Positions 29,544 through 38,882 of a stretch of 64,000 nucleotides of DNA are shown one piece after another. The notes below the pieces were generated by a model. The model saw nothing but the letters and a program-made list of their open reading frames with translations, made no database searches and was not told the DNA's origin. The translations under genes and the position numbers were made by a program. Each line of letters starts with the position of its first letter. Within the stretch, counting starts at the first letter, position 1. Origin of the DNA: Vibrio sp. qd031 (lineage in GTDB: Bacteria > Pseudomonadota > Gammaproteobacteria > Enterobacterales > Vibrionaceae). The stretch lies in the NCBI RefSeq assembly GCF_002100145.1, contig NZ_JXQD01000003.1, positions 1-64,000 on the forward strand, read 5' to 3'.

Positions 29544-29702
29544 TCATTTTGATAGAAGATGACCTTCAGAAGCCAGAGCTTCCGCTTGTGTGCGGGCAGC
29601 TTGCTCATCTATTGATGCCACATCGACGCCATGCTTGGCTGCGCCAAATGCACCAGTTAGATCTGAACCAATGTTTCCTGAGCCGATAATTGCGATAGTC
29701 AT
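29544..29702 (-). pseudogene. truncated NAD(P)-binding oxidoreductase (F420-dependent-reductase-like)
   Basis: A 52-residue fragment begins MTIAIIGSGNIGSDLTGAFG, a clear Rossmann GxGxxG start of NADPH-dependent F420 reductase-like proteins. It ends soon after EQAARTQAEALASEG. Full-length relatives have about 200 residues, so most of the protein is missing. It lies between ygiD and the divergent LysR gene and may once have been the first gene of that operon. It may also be translated as a short peptide. Confidence 0.6.
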
Positions 29703-29848
29703 AACCGATATCCTATTGTATGGATGCCCAAAGTGTTGGACTGTGTAGGTATGTTTGGTACTAGAAAAGTATCTGTGTTTAATCTTTTCAACACAATGGT
29801 GAATATATAGAATGATAATCTCCAATATGTTCTTAATGTGGGTGTAGC

Positions 29849-30736
29849 ATGGATTTAGTAGATGGATTGAAAGCATTTGTCGCAACCGCACAAACGGGCT
29901 CTTTTACTGAAGCCGCTGAACGACTCGGTGTATCAAACCGAATTACCTCCAAATATGTTGCTCAGTTGGAAGAGCGTATCGGAGCACGGCTACTACAAAG
30001 AACAACTCGTAAGGTAGGGCTAACACCAACAGGGCAACAGTTACTAATACGTGCACCTGCATTATTGGAGGCACTGGATGACTTACTGGAAATGGCCTCC
30101 GAAGAGTCAAAGGGGTTAACTGGTTTATTGCGAGTCTCTGCGCCAGTCACCTTTGGAGAGATATACATCACAGGGCTCCTCAGCCGCTTTTCTGCACTTC
30201 ATCCGGGGGTCTCTTTTGACCTTCGTCTTAGCGACTCCTATGTCGATTTAGCTACCAACGGGTTTGATTTGGCATTTCGCATAGGGCTTCCTGATACCGC
30301 GACCCTTAAAGCACGAAAACTGGGGGAAGTCACCAGTTGCATCGTCGCTTCACCAGAATACTTGGCTCTTAGAGGAACACCGAAAACACCTCAAGAACTT
30401 AACGGACACACCTGTGTTGTCGATACCAACCGCAGGGGTCATAGTAAATGGGCGTTTTTCAGAGACGAGAAAGAAGAGCTGTTTAACCCAACAAGAAATT
30501 TAATCGTTAACAGCGCAAGGATAGCGAGGGACTGGGCAATAGATGGCCGGGGGATTGCGTTGTGCCCTGATTTCGTATTGCATGAAGCGATTGCACAGGG
30601 TCGTATTGTAAAACTCCTTAATGATTATGCCATGAAAACTCATCCAATTAGTGCTGTGTACTTAACGGGAAATGTCATGCCCCGTAAAGTAAGAGCCTTG
30701 ATAGATTTTGCAGTAGCCGATTTTCAATCACAATGA
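29849..30736 (+). CDS. LysR-family transcriptional regulator
   Basis: A 295-residue LysR protein of the CrgA/DmlR-like group. The N-terminal helix-turn-helix is at about residues 18-40 (SFTEAAERLGVSNRITSKYV). The effector domain contains FDLRLSDSYVDLATNGFDLA, typical of this group. It is divergent from the ygiD-yqjG unit and probably controls it. The inducer may be a quinone or aromatic compound, by inference from the neighbours. Confidence 0.85.
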   Translation: MDLVDGLKAFVATAQTGSFTEAAERLGVSNRITSKYVAQLEERIGARLLQRTTRKVGLTPTGQQLLIRAPALLEALDDLLEMASEESKGLTGLLRVSAPVTFGEIYITGLLSRFSALHPGVSFDLRLSDSYVDLATNGFDLAFRIGLPDTATLKARKLGEVTSCIVASPEYLALRGTPKTPQELNGHTCVVDTNRRGHSKWAFFRDEKEELFNPTRNLIVNSARIARDWAIDGRGIALCPDFVLHEAIAQGRIVKLLNDYAMKTHPISAVYLTGNVMPRKVRALIDFAVADFQSQ

Positions 30737-30840
30737 ATTGTGACGACATAGGATTAAGTTAACCGTATTACATCCAACCAAGAACAACGTGGTGATTGGC
30801 TTAAGGGTTATAGACCTGCTAAATACTTTGACGCTGGTTT

Positions 30841-30861
30841 CAGTGGCAAAATTTGCCACTG
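30841..30861. repeat. perfect 10-bp palindrome between convergent genes
   Basis: CAGTGGCAAA, one central A, then TTTGCCACTG. It lies between the LysR gene and the convergent lipoprotein gene. There is no clear T-run, so it may be a weak bidirectional terminator. Confidence 0.45.
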
Positions 30862-30927
30862 AGTAATTACCCAAATGGGGCATAATCGATTTACTTGGCC
30901 GTTTTAAATTACTGATAAGTGAATTCT

Positions 30928-32274
30928 TTATTGCTGTCCTAATAATTTCACTACACTATATTCATCAGGAACAGCTAAAAGGTCAAACTCGCTACTAAAA
31001 TTGCCACTACCATCATTGAGCCAGGTTCTTCCAGTGGAACTTTCTTCCTCAACAATGTCAAGGAAACCATCTCCATTGACATCTTGAATTCGCATCCAAT
31101 CAACCCACTCCTCGTGGTTATTCCATGAAATTCTTTCTTGAGTACCTTTATAAACAGGCCAGCGAAGGAAGTAGGTTATAGAGTCGTTGTTACCGCGGCT
31201 AACTAAGGCGATATCACTACTATTTTCAATTGTATCTTGCTCAATAAAACCACTGTCTGATCCTAACAGTAGCTGTAAATAATAACCACTATATAACAGC
31301 TCTGGTATTTGTGACGCAGGAGTTGAGGCCCCTGTACGAGACACTAAAATATCAATAAAGCCATCATTATTAATATCAGCAAAATTTATATCTAAAACCA
31401 CGCCCATGTAGTCTACAGGGGGTATTACTTCACGCTTATCGTAAATTCCTGATGCACTGCCATATAGGATTTCACTATCGCTACCTTCAAAATCATGTCC
31501 TCCTTTAATAATATCGACATACCCGTCATCATTCACATCGTATAATTCACAAGTAAAAGCGCGTCGATACGTTTCTCCACTATCGACGATACGATTTTTT
31601 GCAGGTTCAAAGTTAGCCTTACCATCGTTAATAAGAAAGTACATGCCATCGTTATTTGCATCACCCATTAATACATCAATATCACCATCAGCATCAATAT
31701 CAGCAGAAGCACCGCAGTGATGATAACCTATGAAGGAAGATAGAGAATCAGAAAAAACAAGTTCATTACCTGTATTCAAATACATATCTGAGACTTCACC
31801 GGGAAATGGTTCCCAGTCTTCTCCTGTAGCGAAATTGATTACATCAAGATAGCCATTTCCATCAAAGTCTCCAGCGATACTTTTTCTTGGGTGAATTAAG
31901 CCACTGCCACCGATAATATAGTCTGGATGTTCGACATAGTTGCCGTTACCATCATTGACAAAATATCTAGCTCGTTTCTTACTTCGACCATTTGAGCCAC
32001 TTAGAACCAGATCGGTAAAGCCATCTAAGTTAAAGTCAGCATAAACTGCACCACTATAAAAGTACTCACCGGTATCATCACCACTTAAACCAAAACGCCT
32101 ATCTATACGTGGGGAATCGTCTTCAATGGCGTAGGAGGTGGTTCGGTTTACAGCGCTATTGCGGGGAATATCATAAGAAATACTCCCACGGTTATCACTT
32201 TCATTATCACTATCGCCGCATGCGACGAGGCCAATAATAACCATACTGGCAGTAAATATAGACTTATAGTTCAT
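30928..32274 (-). CDS. FG-GAP/VCBS repeat lipoprotein
   Basis: A 448-residue protein with a lipoprotein signal peptide (lipobox GLVAC, Cys near residue 19). A beta-propeller-like body follows. At least six calcium-binding motifs of DxNxDGxxD type are visible: DFNLDGFTDL, DFDGNGYLDV, DIDADGDIDV, DVNDDGYVDI, DINNDGFIDI and DVNGDGFLDI. It should be anchored in a membrane and face the periplasm or cell surface. FG-GAP proteins bind ligands or other proteins, but no partner is indicated. It is a single gene. Confidence 0.8.
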   Translation of the reverse strand: MNYKSIFTASMVIIGLVACGDSDNESDNRGSISYDIPRNSAVNRTTSYAIEDDSPRIDRRFGLSGDDTGEYFYSGAVYADFNLDGFTDLVLSGSNGRSKKRARYFVNDGNGNYVEHPDYIIGGSGLIHPRKSIAGDFDGNGYLDVINFATGEDWEPFPGEVSDMYLNTGNELVFSDSLSSFIGYHHCGASADIDADGDIDVLMGDANNDGMYFLINDGKANFEPAKNRIVDSGETYRRAFTCELYDVNDDGYVDIIKGGHDFEGSDSEILYGSASGIYDKREVIPPVDYMGVVLDINFADINNDGFIDILVSRTGASTPASQIPELLYSGYYLQLLLGSDSGFIEQDTIENSSDIALVSRGNNDSITYFLRWPVYKGTQERISWNNHEEWVDWMRIQDVNGDGFLDIVEEESSTGRTWLNDGSGNFSSEFDLLAVPDEYSVVKLLGQQ

Positions 32275-32555
32275 GTACTTTCCCTGTCAATATTTAGGAA
32301 TACGTGCGATACCTAAGAGGATAGTTTAGTACATATTTTGTCCCTTAGTTTAAAAATAAACATGCCTAGTCATTTCAGGTGAGATGACCCAATAAATACC
32401 TGAAAGAACCTTGCTAGGGAACTTAAAGGCAGAGACGTGTTACGACGTTACTTTTAAAAACCTCTCTGGACTATGCTTGTCAGGTGCTTTGCTAATTTAG
32501 CAGCATACGCATAACTCCTGGCACGGAAAAGTCGCGTAGTAATGTGTTCAGTATT

Positions 32556-32579
32556 AAGGGTGCAGATCATTGCACCCTT
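32556..32579. terminator. hairpin downstream of phhB
   Basis: AAGGGTGCA (32556-32564) and TGCACCCTT (32571-32579) pair perfectly around a six-base loop. It lies about 40 bp past the phhB stop. The T-rich side is to the right (CCCCTTTT), so termination of leftward transcripts would be without a strong U-run. The rest of the 32275-32617 gap shows nothing else. Confidence 0.5.
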
Positions 32580-32617
32580 ACCCCTTTTAGTTGTCAATCG
32601 CCTCATTGAGCAAAAAA

Positions 32618-32956
32618 TCACTCGCCCTCAACCAAGCAATCGCAACGTGAGGCACAGATGAAATCGTTCTTATGCAGACCTTTAATCGAGTGACTCCACC
32701 ACGTCACCGTGACTTTGCCCCACTCTAATAAAATTGAAGGGTGATGAAACTCCTCTTCCGCTAACTCAGCAACTCTGTTGCTAAATGCCCACGCCAGCTT
32801 GAAGTTTTTAAACGTATACACTTTCTCAAGCTGTGAGATGCCCTCTCTATCCATTATCTGCCATTCAGACAACTCCAATAACAACGATTGTTGCTCCTCT
32901 TTATTGAGAGCAATTGCATCGATACTGCAGGCTTCGCATTTTAGTTCATTCAACAT
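32618..32956 (-). CDS. phhB: pterin-4a-carbinolamine dehydratase
   Basis: It recycles the pterin cofactor of phenylalanine hydroxylase by dehydrating 4a-hydroxytetrahydrobiopterin. The PCD signature is visible: [20 protein letters not shown] and [13 protein letters not shown]. From the ATG at 32956 the protein has 112 residues, the usual size. The start overlaps the end of phhA by 11 bp, so the two genes are co-transcribed and probably translationally coupled. Confidence 0.92.
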   Translation of the reverse strand: MLNELKCEACSIDAIALNKEEQQSLLLELSEWQIMDREGISQLEKVYTFKNFKLAWAFSNRVAELAEEEFHHPSILLEWGKVTVTWWSHSIKGLHKNDFICASRCDCLVEGE

Positions 32957-33740
32957 GTACTGATTCCTTAGGTTCAAAAAGTGGTGGTAGTAATCCTGCT
33001 TCTATCGCGAGATTGGCTTGCTGTAATAGGTTGCACTGGCTGATCTTAAACAGATCAGACAGCGTCTCTATCACATAGTATTTAGGTTGAATGATATCGA
33101 TGCGGTATGGGGTCCTTAGAACGGTTTGAATATCAAATTCATCACGGATCGCAGCGCTGCCTTCAAGCGCATAAAGGGTTTCTGCCGGAGACGACAAAAT
33201 GCCACCGCCATAAATTTTTAGTGTCTGCCCTTCTTTAACTAAGCCAAACTCAACTGTAAACCAGTACAAGCGAGCCAGATAAGCGCGCTGTTTGGACGTC
33301 GCCAATTGCCCTAGCTTTCCATAGTGCTCGGTAAAAGCGGCAAAGTCGGTATTGGTCAACATTGCGCAATGTCCAAAGATTTCATGAAAGAAATCTGGCT
33401 CTTGTAAATAGTCGAATTCGTCTCGCGTTCGTAAAAAGGTCGCTACGGGAAATCGTTTGTTGGCAAGCAAATCAAAAAAACGGTCAAAGTCTATCAGCGC
33501 AGGTACTGGCTCTACTTGCCAACCTGTCGTGTCTTTTAGCACTTTGTTTATCTCTGGTAACTGAGGCACTCGGTCCATTGGTAGATCAAGCAAAGTCAAA
33601 CCCTGCAAGTACGCGTCACAAGCACGCCCCTCTACAATGGCCAGCTGCTTTGTCACCAAATCGTGCCAAATGGCATCTTCTTCAAGACTCCACTCTACCC
33701 ACCCCTCTTTACTCACGGGCTTAGACTGATATTGCGTCAC
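32946..33740 (-). CDS. phhA: phenylalanine 4-monooxygenase
   Basis: It hydroxylates phenylalanine to tyrosine with tetrahydropterin and oxygen, using non-haem iron. The 264-residue length is normal for the bacterial, catalytic-domain-only form. Iron ligands are H119 and H124 ([12 protein letters not shown]) and E164 (WFTVEFGLV). The start is a GTG at 33740 with GGAG upstream. It heads the phhAB unit and is divergent from aacS, with a TyrR-box-like site between them. Confidence 0.95.
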   Translation of the reverse strand: MTQYQSKPVSKEGWVEWSLEEDAIWHDLVTKQLAIVEGRACDAYLQGLTLLDLPMDRVPQLPEINKVLKDTTGWQVEPVPALIDFDRFFDLLANKRFPVATFLRTRDEFDYLQEPDFFHEIFGHCAMLTNTDFAAFTEHYGKLGQLATSKQRAYLARLYWFTVEFGLVKEGQTLKIYGGGILSSPAETLYALEGSAAIRDEFDIQTVLRTPYRIDIIQPKYYVIETLSDLFKISQCNLLQQANLAIEAGLLPPLFEPKESVHVE

Positions 33741-33829
33741 TAAACATCTCCTTATGCATGTCTCCCTTTAAAACTATCCCGACTTTTTTATTAGCGCCAT
33801 TTCGCAGCGTTTTTTGCAAACTGCCGATC

Positions 33830-33847
33830 TGTAACATTTTGTTTACA
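33830..33847. promoter_or_regulatory. TyrR-box-like operator between phhA and aacS
   Basis: TGTAAC, six bases, TTTACA matches the TyrR/PhhR consensus TGTAAA-N6-TTTACA at 11 of 12 positions. It lies in the divergent promoter region of phhA and aacS. Confidence 0.7.
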
Positions 33848-33940
33848 CCATTTTACTAAGTGCTTATTTCATTGGGCTTTTGACTTTCCAATGCCGACAT
33901 ACCAGACTGAAAAAGTTAAAGTTTTGTTAAAGAGAACGAG

Positions 33941-35962
33941 ATGTACCAAAGCAGCGAGCCCATTTGGCAACCAAGTACTCAGCGTATTGAACAAGCCAAC
34001 CTAACCAAGTTTATGCATAGCCTTGAACAGCAAGGTGTTGGATTCAGCAGTGCACTGTTGCGTTACCAAGATCTTCATCAATGGTCTGTGCAGCAGCCAG
34101 AAGCGTTTTGGCAACATGTTTGGCAGTTTACTGGAATGATTGGCTTGCGAGGTGACAGGGTATTAGCCCAAGGCGAAAGCCGTTGGAAGCAGCCACAGTC
34201 CCAGCGCGATGCGCTGTGGTTTCCAAATGCTCAAGTTAATTATGCCGAAAACTTACTGAATGCAAGTAAGACATCACCAACTGATCTTGCGATATGGTTT
34301 GAAAATGAACGGGGCGAGAAGCAAGTTTACTCCTGGCAAGCGCTAAGAGAGAAAGTCTCGTGTGTACAGCAGTGGCTCAAAGAGTGTGGCGTGCAACAAG
34401 GTGATTTGGTTGCAGCCTATACCCCTTATCTCCCCCAAACCGTGATCGCAATGCTGGCCACAACCAGCTTAGGAGCGACTTGGACATCCACATCACCAGA
34501 CTTTGGTGTAGAGAGTGTCATTGAGCGATTTGGTCAAGTGAAACCCAAGGTACTGTTTACCTGCGATGGCTACACTTTTAATGGCAAGACATTCGATATG
34601 GCCAGCAAAAATCAGCAAATTATTGCACAGTTAAATGAGCTGCAGCAGGTTTGCACTATCCCTTACCTTAAACGGGAGAGTTATCAGGAGCAGAGTATTG
34701 AATCGAAACTGGGTAGAGAAGAACCCAGCCCTCACACCCAATACTGGCCACAAATCCTCAATCTCTTTGAACCACAGCCGCTGCAATTTACCCGAGTTGA
34801 CTTCAATAGCCCCCTGTTTGTTCTCTACTCTTCCGGCACAACAGGCAAGCCAAAATGCATTGTCCATTCCGTCGGTGGAACCACGCTTAACCATTTAAAA
34901 GAGCACCAGCTGCATTGTGACATAAAGCCGAATGATCGCGTATTTTACTACACCACTTGTGGTTGGATGATGTGGAATTGGCACGTTTCTGCGCTTGCGA
35001 GCGGTGCCTGTTTGGTGATCTTTGATGGTAGCCCAGTGTATCCACACGCTAACGTGTTGTGGGATTTAGCGCAGCGCGCCGAAGTATCAACATTTGGAAC
35101 GTCAGCCAAGTATTTAGAAACGATGGAGAAAGCTCAACTTTCTCCTATCAACAGCCATACTCTTCCTCACTTAAAAACGCTCTGCTCGACAGGGTCTGTG
35201 CTCTACCCAGAGCAGTTTGATTACGTCTACAAGCATATCAAACAAGACCTGCATTTAGCGTCTATTTCAGGCGGCACCGATATTTGCGGCTGCTTTGTTT
35301 TAGGTAACCCTATTTCCCCAGTTTATCGCGGCGAATGCCAGCAAGCTGGGCTAGGTATTGATGTTCAAGTCTTCAATGCCGACGGCCTCCCAGTCAAACA
35401 ACAACGTGGTGAACTGGTATGCGCAAACTCCCTGCCTAACTTCCCAACAGGTTTTTGGAACGACAGCGGCGAGCGCTATCACAGCACCTATTGGGACAAG
35501 TTCGACAATGTTTGGCACCATGGTGACGAGGTAGAACAAAGCGCCAACGGAGGCTACCTGTTTTATGGTCGAGGCGACACCACACTTAACCCTGGTGGGG
35601 TAAGAATTGGCACTGCCGAAATCTATCAGCAAGTAAACACCATAGAAGGCATTGTCGATTCCATCGCGGTCGGTAAAGAGATCGACCGCAACGAGCAAAT
35701 TTGGTTGTTTGTGCAACTGCAGCCTGGCATAACCTTAAGTGATGAAATGCGCACAGCCATCAAGAGCAAGCTCAAATCATGTTGCTCGCCAAGGCATGTC
35801 CCTAGTCAGATATTTACGATCAGTGAAGTGCCAAAAACACGATCGGGCAAGCTGGTAGAGCTGGCGGTCAAACAGGTAATCAATGGCAAAAGAGTAGAAA
35901 ACCTTGGTGCGATTGCTAACCCCAAGGTGTTGCAAGAGATTGAGCAGGTTACCGCCCTCTGA
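33941..35962 (+). CDS. aacS: acetoacetate-CoA ligase
   Basis: It activates acetoacetate to acetoacetyl-CoA with ATP and CoA. The 673-residue protein is an ANL-superfamily ligase. Motifs are the AMP-binding loop YSSGTTGKPKC, YYTTCGWMMWNW, GRGDTTLNPGGVRIGTAEIY and the C-terminal acylation lysine in KTRSGK. Its position beside the phenylalanine and tyrosine degradation genes makes sense, because that pathway ends in fumarate and acetoacetate. It probably shares TyrR-type control with phhA across the common promoter region. Confidence 0.93.
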   Translation: MYQSSEPIWQPSTQRIEQANLTKFMHSLEQQGVGFSSALLRYQDLHQWSVQQPEAFWQHVWQFTGMIGLRGDRVLAQGESRWKQPQSQRDALWFPNAQVNYAENLLNASKTSPTDLAIWFENERGEKQVYSWQALREKVSCVQQWLKECGVQQGDLVAAYTPYLPQTVIAMLATTSLGATWTSTSPDFGVESVIERFGQVKPKVLFTCDGYTFNGKTFDMASKNQQIIAQLNELQQVCTIPYLKRESYQEQSIESKLGREEPSPHTQYWPQILNLFEPQPLQFTRVDFNSPLFVLYSSGTTGKPKCIVHSVGGTTLNHLKEHQLHCDIKPNDRVFYYTTCGWMMWNWHVSALASGACLVIFDGSPVYPHANVLWDLAQRAEVSTFGTSAKYLETMEKAQLSPINSHTLPHLKTLCSTGSVLYPEQFDYVYKHIKQDLHLASISGGTDICGCFVLGNPISPVYRGECQQAGLGIDVQVFNADGLPVKQQRGELVCANSLPNFPTGFWNDSGERYHSTYWDKFDNVWHHGDEVEQSANGGYLFYGRGDTTLNPGGVRIGTAEIYQQVNTIEGIVDSIAVGKEIDRNEQIWLFVQLQPGITLSDEMRTAIKSKLKSCCSPRHVPSQIFTISEVPKTRSGKLVELAVKQVINGKRVENLGAIANPKVLQEIEQVTAL

Positions 35963-36017
35963 ACAAAGGGAACACTGAATTCGCACTTAATTAGATTAAC
36001 TCGATCAGTAGCCTCGG

Positions 36018-36686
36018 TTACTTGGTCGCATCCGCTTGATTTTCAGGCATTGCATCTATAAAGGATGGCAGCTGATTACAGGCTTTAACAATCGAGTTAA
36101 TCAACGGATACGGCGACATGTCCACAGCAAAGCGCTGCGCGTTATAGGCTTGTGGCACCAAGCAGATATCAACAATACTTGGTGAGTCCGTCAGGCTAAA
36201 AATGGTATCACCTTGAGTTTCGCGGTGCGTGCTAAGCTTCGCTTCAAGTGCAGCAAACCCTTGGTGGATCCAGTGATGGATCCACGCCATTTTCGCCTCT
36301 TGCTTGCACGACAACTCCCTTTCCAAATACTGCAGCACTCGCAGATTATTAAGAGGATGGATCTCCATCGCAATATCTTGCGCCATGGCTAAAGCCGTAT
36401 AACGCAGCGGCGACTTTTCGGGGATCAGTGAGATTTCGGGATAGCGCTCATCAAGGTATTGAAGAATGGCTAACGACTGATTAAGCCTCACCTCTCCATC
36501 CACCAAAACGGGCACCAACTCACTGGCATTGAGCCGCTGAAAACTGGCGTCGTGCTGCTCGCCACCATTTCGCACAAGATGCACCGAGTTAGACTGGTAG
36601 TTAAGTTTCTTTATATTCAACCCTATACGCACTCGATAGGCGGCAGAGGAACGCCAATAGCCATACAGTATCCTTGTCTCACTCAT
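36018..36686 (-). CDS. maiA: maleylacetoacetate isomerase (zeta-class GST)
   Basis: It isomerises maleylacetoacetate to fumarylacetoacetate using glutathione. The 222-residue protein has the zeta-class active site YWRSSAAYRVRIGLNIK near residue 10 and the QSLAILQYLDERYP motif. It is the last gene of the tyrosine catabolic operon, only 4 bp downstream of the fumarylacetoacetase gene. Confidence 0.94.
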   Translation of the reverse strand: MSETRILYGYWRSSAAYRVRIGLNIKKLNYQSNSVHLVRNGGEQHDASFQRLNASELVPVLVDGEVRLNQSLAILQYLDERYPEISLIPEKSPLRYTALAMAQDIAMEIHPLNNLRVLQYLERELSCKQEAKMAWIHHWIHQGFAALEAKLSTHRETQGDTIFSLTDSPSIVDICLVPQAYNAQRFAVDMSPYPLINSIVKACNQLPSFIDAMPENQADATK

Positions 36687-36690
36687 ATCA

Positions 36691-37728
36691 TCATTGCTCT
36701 TGGTACTGGCTAACTTGTTGATCTATCGCGCCAAAAATAGAATCGCCTTGATCGTCAAACATTTCTAACCGAATTGTGTCGCCAAACGACATAAATTGAG
36801 TCGATGGTTTGCCGTCTCGGATAGTCTCAATCATCCTCACTTCAGCAATGCATGAGTACCCTACTCCGCCTTCCGCAATAGAAGTGCCGTGATCCGTACC
36901 TTGTTTGTTGGACACCGTTCCCGAGCCAATGATCGAGCCTGCGGACAGTGGACGAGTCTTAGCAGCATGCACCACCAACTCAGCAAAGTTGAAGGTCATA
37001 TCAACAGCTGCATTGGGGCATCCAAAAGCAGCGCCATTGTAGGTCGATACCAGTGGTAAATGCAGTTTACTATCTTGCCATTTTTCACCCAATTCGTCGG
37101 GCGTTACTGCCACCGGAGAGAACGCTGAAGACGGCTTAGATTGGAAAAAGCCAAACCCTTTTGCCAACTCTGCTGGGATAAGACCGCGCAGCGATACATC
37201 GTTCACTAACATCAACAACCGAATCGAATCTTGCGCCTGTGCCACACTCGCACCCATTGGCACGTCACCCGTCACTATCGCGACCTCGCCTTCAAAATCG
37301 ATGCCCCATTCGTCGCTGGCAAACTCAATGTTGTCACAAGGGCCAATAAATGCGTCTGAGCCGCCTTGATACATTAGTGGTTCAACCCAAAAGCTTTCTG
37401 GCATCTCAGCGCCACGCGCCTTGCGAACCAGTTCAACGTGGTTCACATACGCGCTGCCGTCAGCCCATTGATACGCGCGTGGCAAAGGCGACTCACAAGA
37501 CTCAGCGGTAAAGGGTTCGCTGCCCGCCACTTGGCCGTGATTCAAACCAATGTAGAGCTCTTGCAATTGATTGTACACTCTATCCCAGTTATCCATCGCC
37601 ACTTGCATGGTTGGAGCAAGGTGCAACCCATGAAAAATATCCGTAGTCGCTGCACACTGTTTGAGATCTTTGCTCACCACCATCAATAAGCCATCACGAG
37701 TGCCATTTTTTTTGGTTGCTAGTTTCAT
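36691..37728 (-). CDS. fumarylacetoacetate hydrolase
   Basis: It hydrolyses fumarylacetoacetate to fumarate and acetoacetate, the last step of tyrosine breakdown. The 345-residue FAH-superfamily protein has metal-binding acidic residues in the segment IDFEGEVAIVTGDVP and SDAFIGPCDNIEFA, and the motif LSAGSIIGSGTVSNKQGTD. Its start overlaps the stop of hmgA by 4 bp. It is sometimes named hmgB. The position in the operon supports the assignment. Confidence 0.92.
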   Translation of the reverse strand: MKLATKKNGTRDGLLMVVSKDLKQCAATTDIFHGLHLAPTMQVAMDNWDRVYNQLQELYIGLNHGQVAGSEPFTAESCESPLPRAYQWADGSAYVNHVELVRKARGAEMPESFWVEPLMYQGGSDAFIGPCDNIEFASDEWGIDFEGEVAIVTGDVPMGASVAQAQDSIRLLMLVNDVSLRGLIPAELAKGFGFFQSKPSSAFSPVAVTPDELGEKWQDSKLHLPLVSTYNGAAFGCPNAAVDMTFNFAELVVHAAKTRPLSAGSIIGSGTVSNKQGTDHGTSIAEGGVGYSCIAEVRMIETIRDGKPSTQFMSFGDTIRLEMFDDQGDSIFGAIDQQVSQYQEQ

Positions 37729-38882
37729 TGTGCTCCCTCGCTTTCGTTACCAGAGTTCTCTTTCCAGCTGTAGACATAGTCTTTGTTCTCAACGCTGTCG
37801 AGTTCATCAGAGAACTGAAGCGCATGGCGAGTATCGATCATCACCGCCACCTCATCGGTGAACTTTTTAGTGTGTGCTTGCCCCGCTTTGAAGGCGTTTG
37901 GATGAGGTCCATGGGTAAACCCTGCCGGATGGAACGTCACCATACCCGCTTCGATGTTGTCGCGACTGAAGAAATCCCCAGCGTGGTAGAACAGCACTTC
38001 ATCGTAATCATCATTGTTGTGATAAAACGGTACTTTTAGTGCGCCAGGATCGCTTTCAATTGGACGAGGCACAAAGGTGCACACCACAAAACCAGCCCCC
38101 ACAAACGTGGTGTGTGCAGATGGAGGTAAGTGATAGCGGTGAGACATCAGCGGTCTGATATCCCGCCAGTTCACTTTTACCACAGCTAAATCGCCATGCC
38201 AGCCAATCGCATCTAGCGGGTTGAACGGATAGGTGATCACGCTGACGGTATCGTGACGTTTTACCTGCACCTGGGTTGGGTTTTCTGAATACTGAGCGCG
38301 AAAGCTGTCATTGATTGAAGGAATGTCGAGAACAGCAGGATCAAACACGGCGTGATTGCCAACCATGCCTTTTTCTGGCAACGAATAGGCCGCATCGGTG
38401 TTTTCGATCATCAATATAAACAGCGGCTCGCTTGGCTCTAAGCGCCAGTTGGTTGAGCGCGGGATCATCACGTAATCCCCTTCACTTACCGCCAAGTGGC
38501 CATAATCACAATACAGATCCGCACTGCCTTGGTGAATGAATAGCAGCTCATCCCCATCGGAGTTTCGCACCAAAAAGTCCATTTTCTCATCCATTCGCCA
38601 CACGCGGATTTTACAGTCCGCATTGTGTAAAAGGTGAGGAACCGCCCACGGCGATATCTGACTGGCTTTTTCAATTAACGTAAAATCATAAGCGCGAGGG
38701 CGTAAATCTCCCTCCCACTCAGACCAACCGGTTGGGGCATGCTGGTGATGAAAGTGAGCGGCAGGGCCAAAAAAACCACTGCGTCCTGCTTCTCGTTCGT
38801 AGATTGCCTCTTTTGGGAAGTCGGCATGCGCTTGTTTAGAGCACACGCCCTCCCGATGAGGAAAGGAGATCCATTTATGCAT
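37725..38882 (-). CDS. hmgA: homogentisate 1,2-dioxygenase
   Basis: It opens the homogentisate ring to maleylacetoacetate using Fe(II) and oxygen. The 385-residue cupin-type protein has the metal-binding region DEVLFYHAGDFFSRD and TFHPAGFTHGPHP near the C terminus. Loss of this enzyme in Vibrio causes homogentisate build-up and brown pyomelanin; here it looks intact. The start overlaps the end of hppD by 8 bp, and the stop overlaps the next gene by 4 bp. Confidence 0.94.
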   Translation of the reverse strand: MHKWISFPHREGVCSKQAHADFPKEAIYEREAGRSGFFGPAAHFHHQHAPTGWSEWEGDLRPRAYDFTLIEKASQISPWAVPHLLHNADCKIRVWRMDEKMDFLVRNSDGDELLFIHQGSADLYCDYGHLAVSEGDYVMIPRSTNWRLEPSEPLFILMIENTDAAYSLPEKGMVGNHAVFDPAVLDIPSINDSFRAQYSENPTQVQVKRHDTVSVITYPFNPLDAIGWHGDLAVVKVNWRDIRPLMSHRYHLPPSAHTTFVGAGFVVCTFVPRPIESDPGALKVPFYHNNDDYDEVLFYHAGDFFSRDNIEAGMVTFHPAGFTHGPHPNAFKAGQAHTKKFTDEVAVMIDTRHALQFSDELDSVENKDYVYSWKENSGNESEGAQ

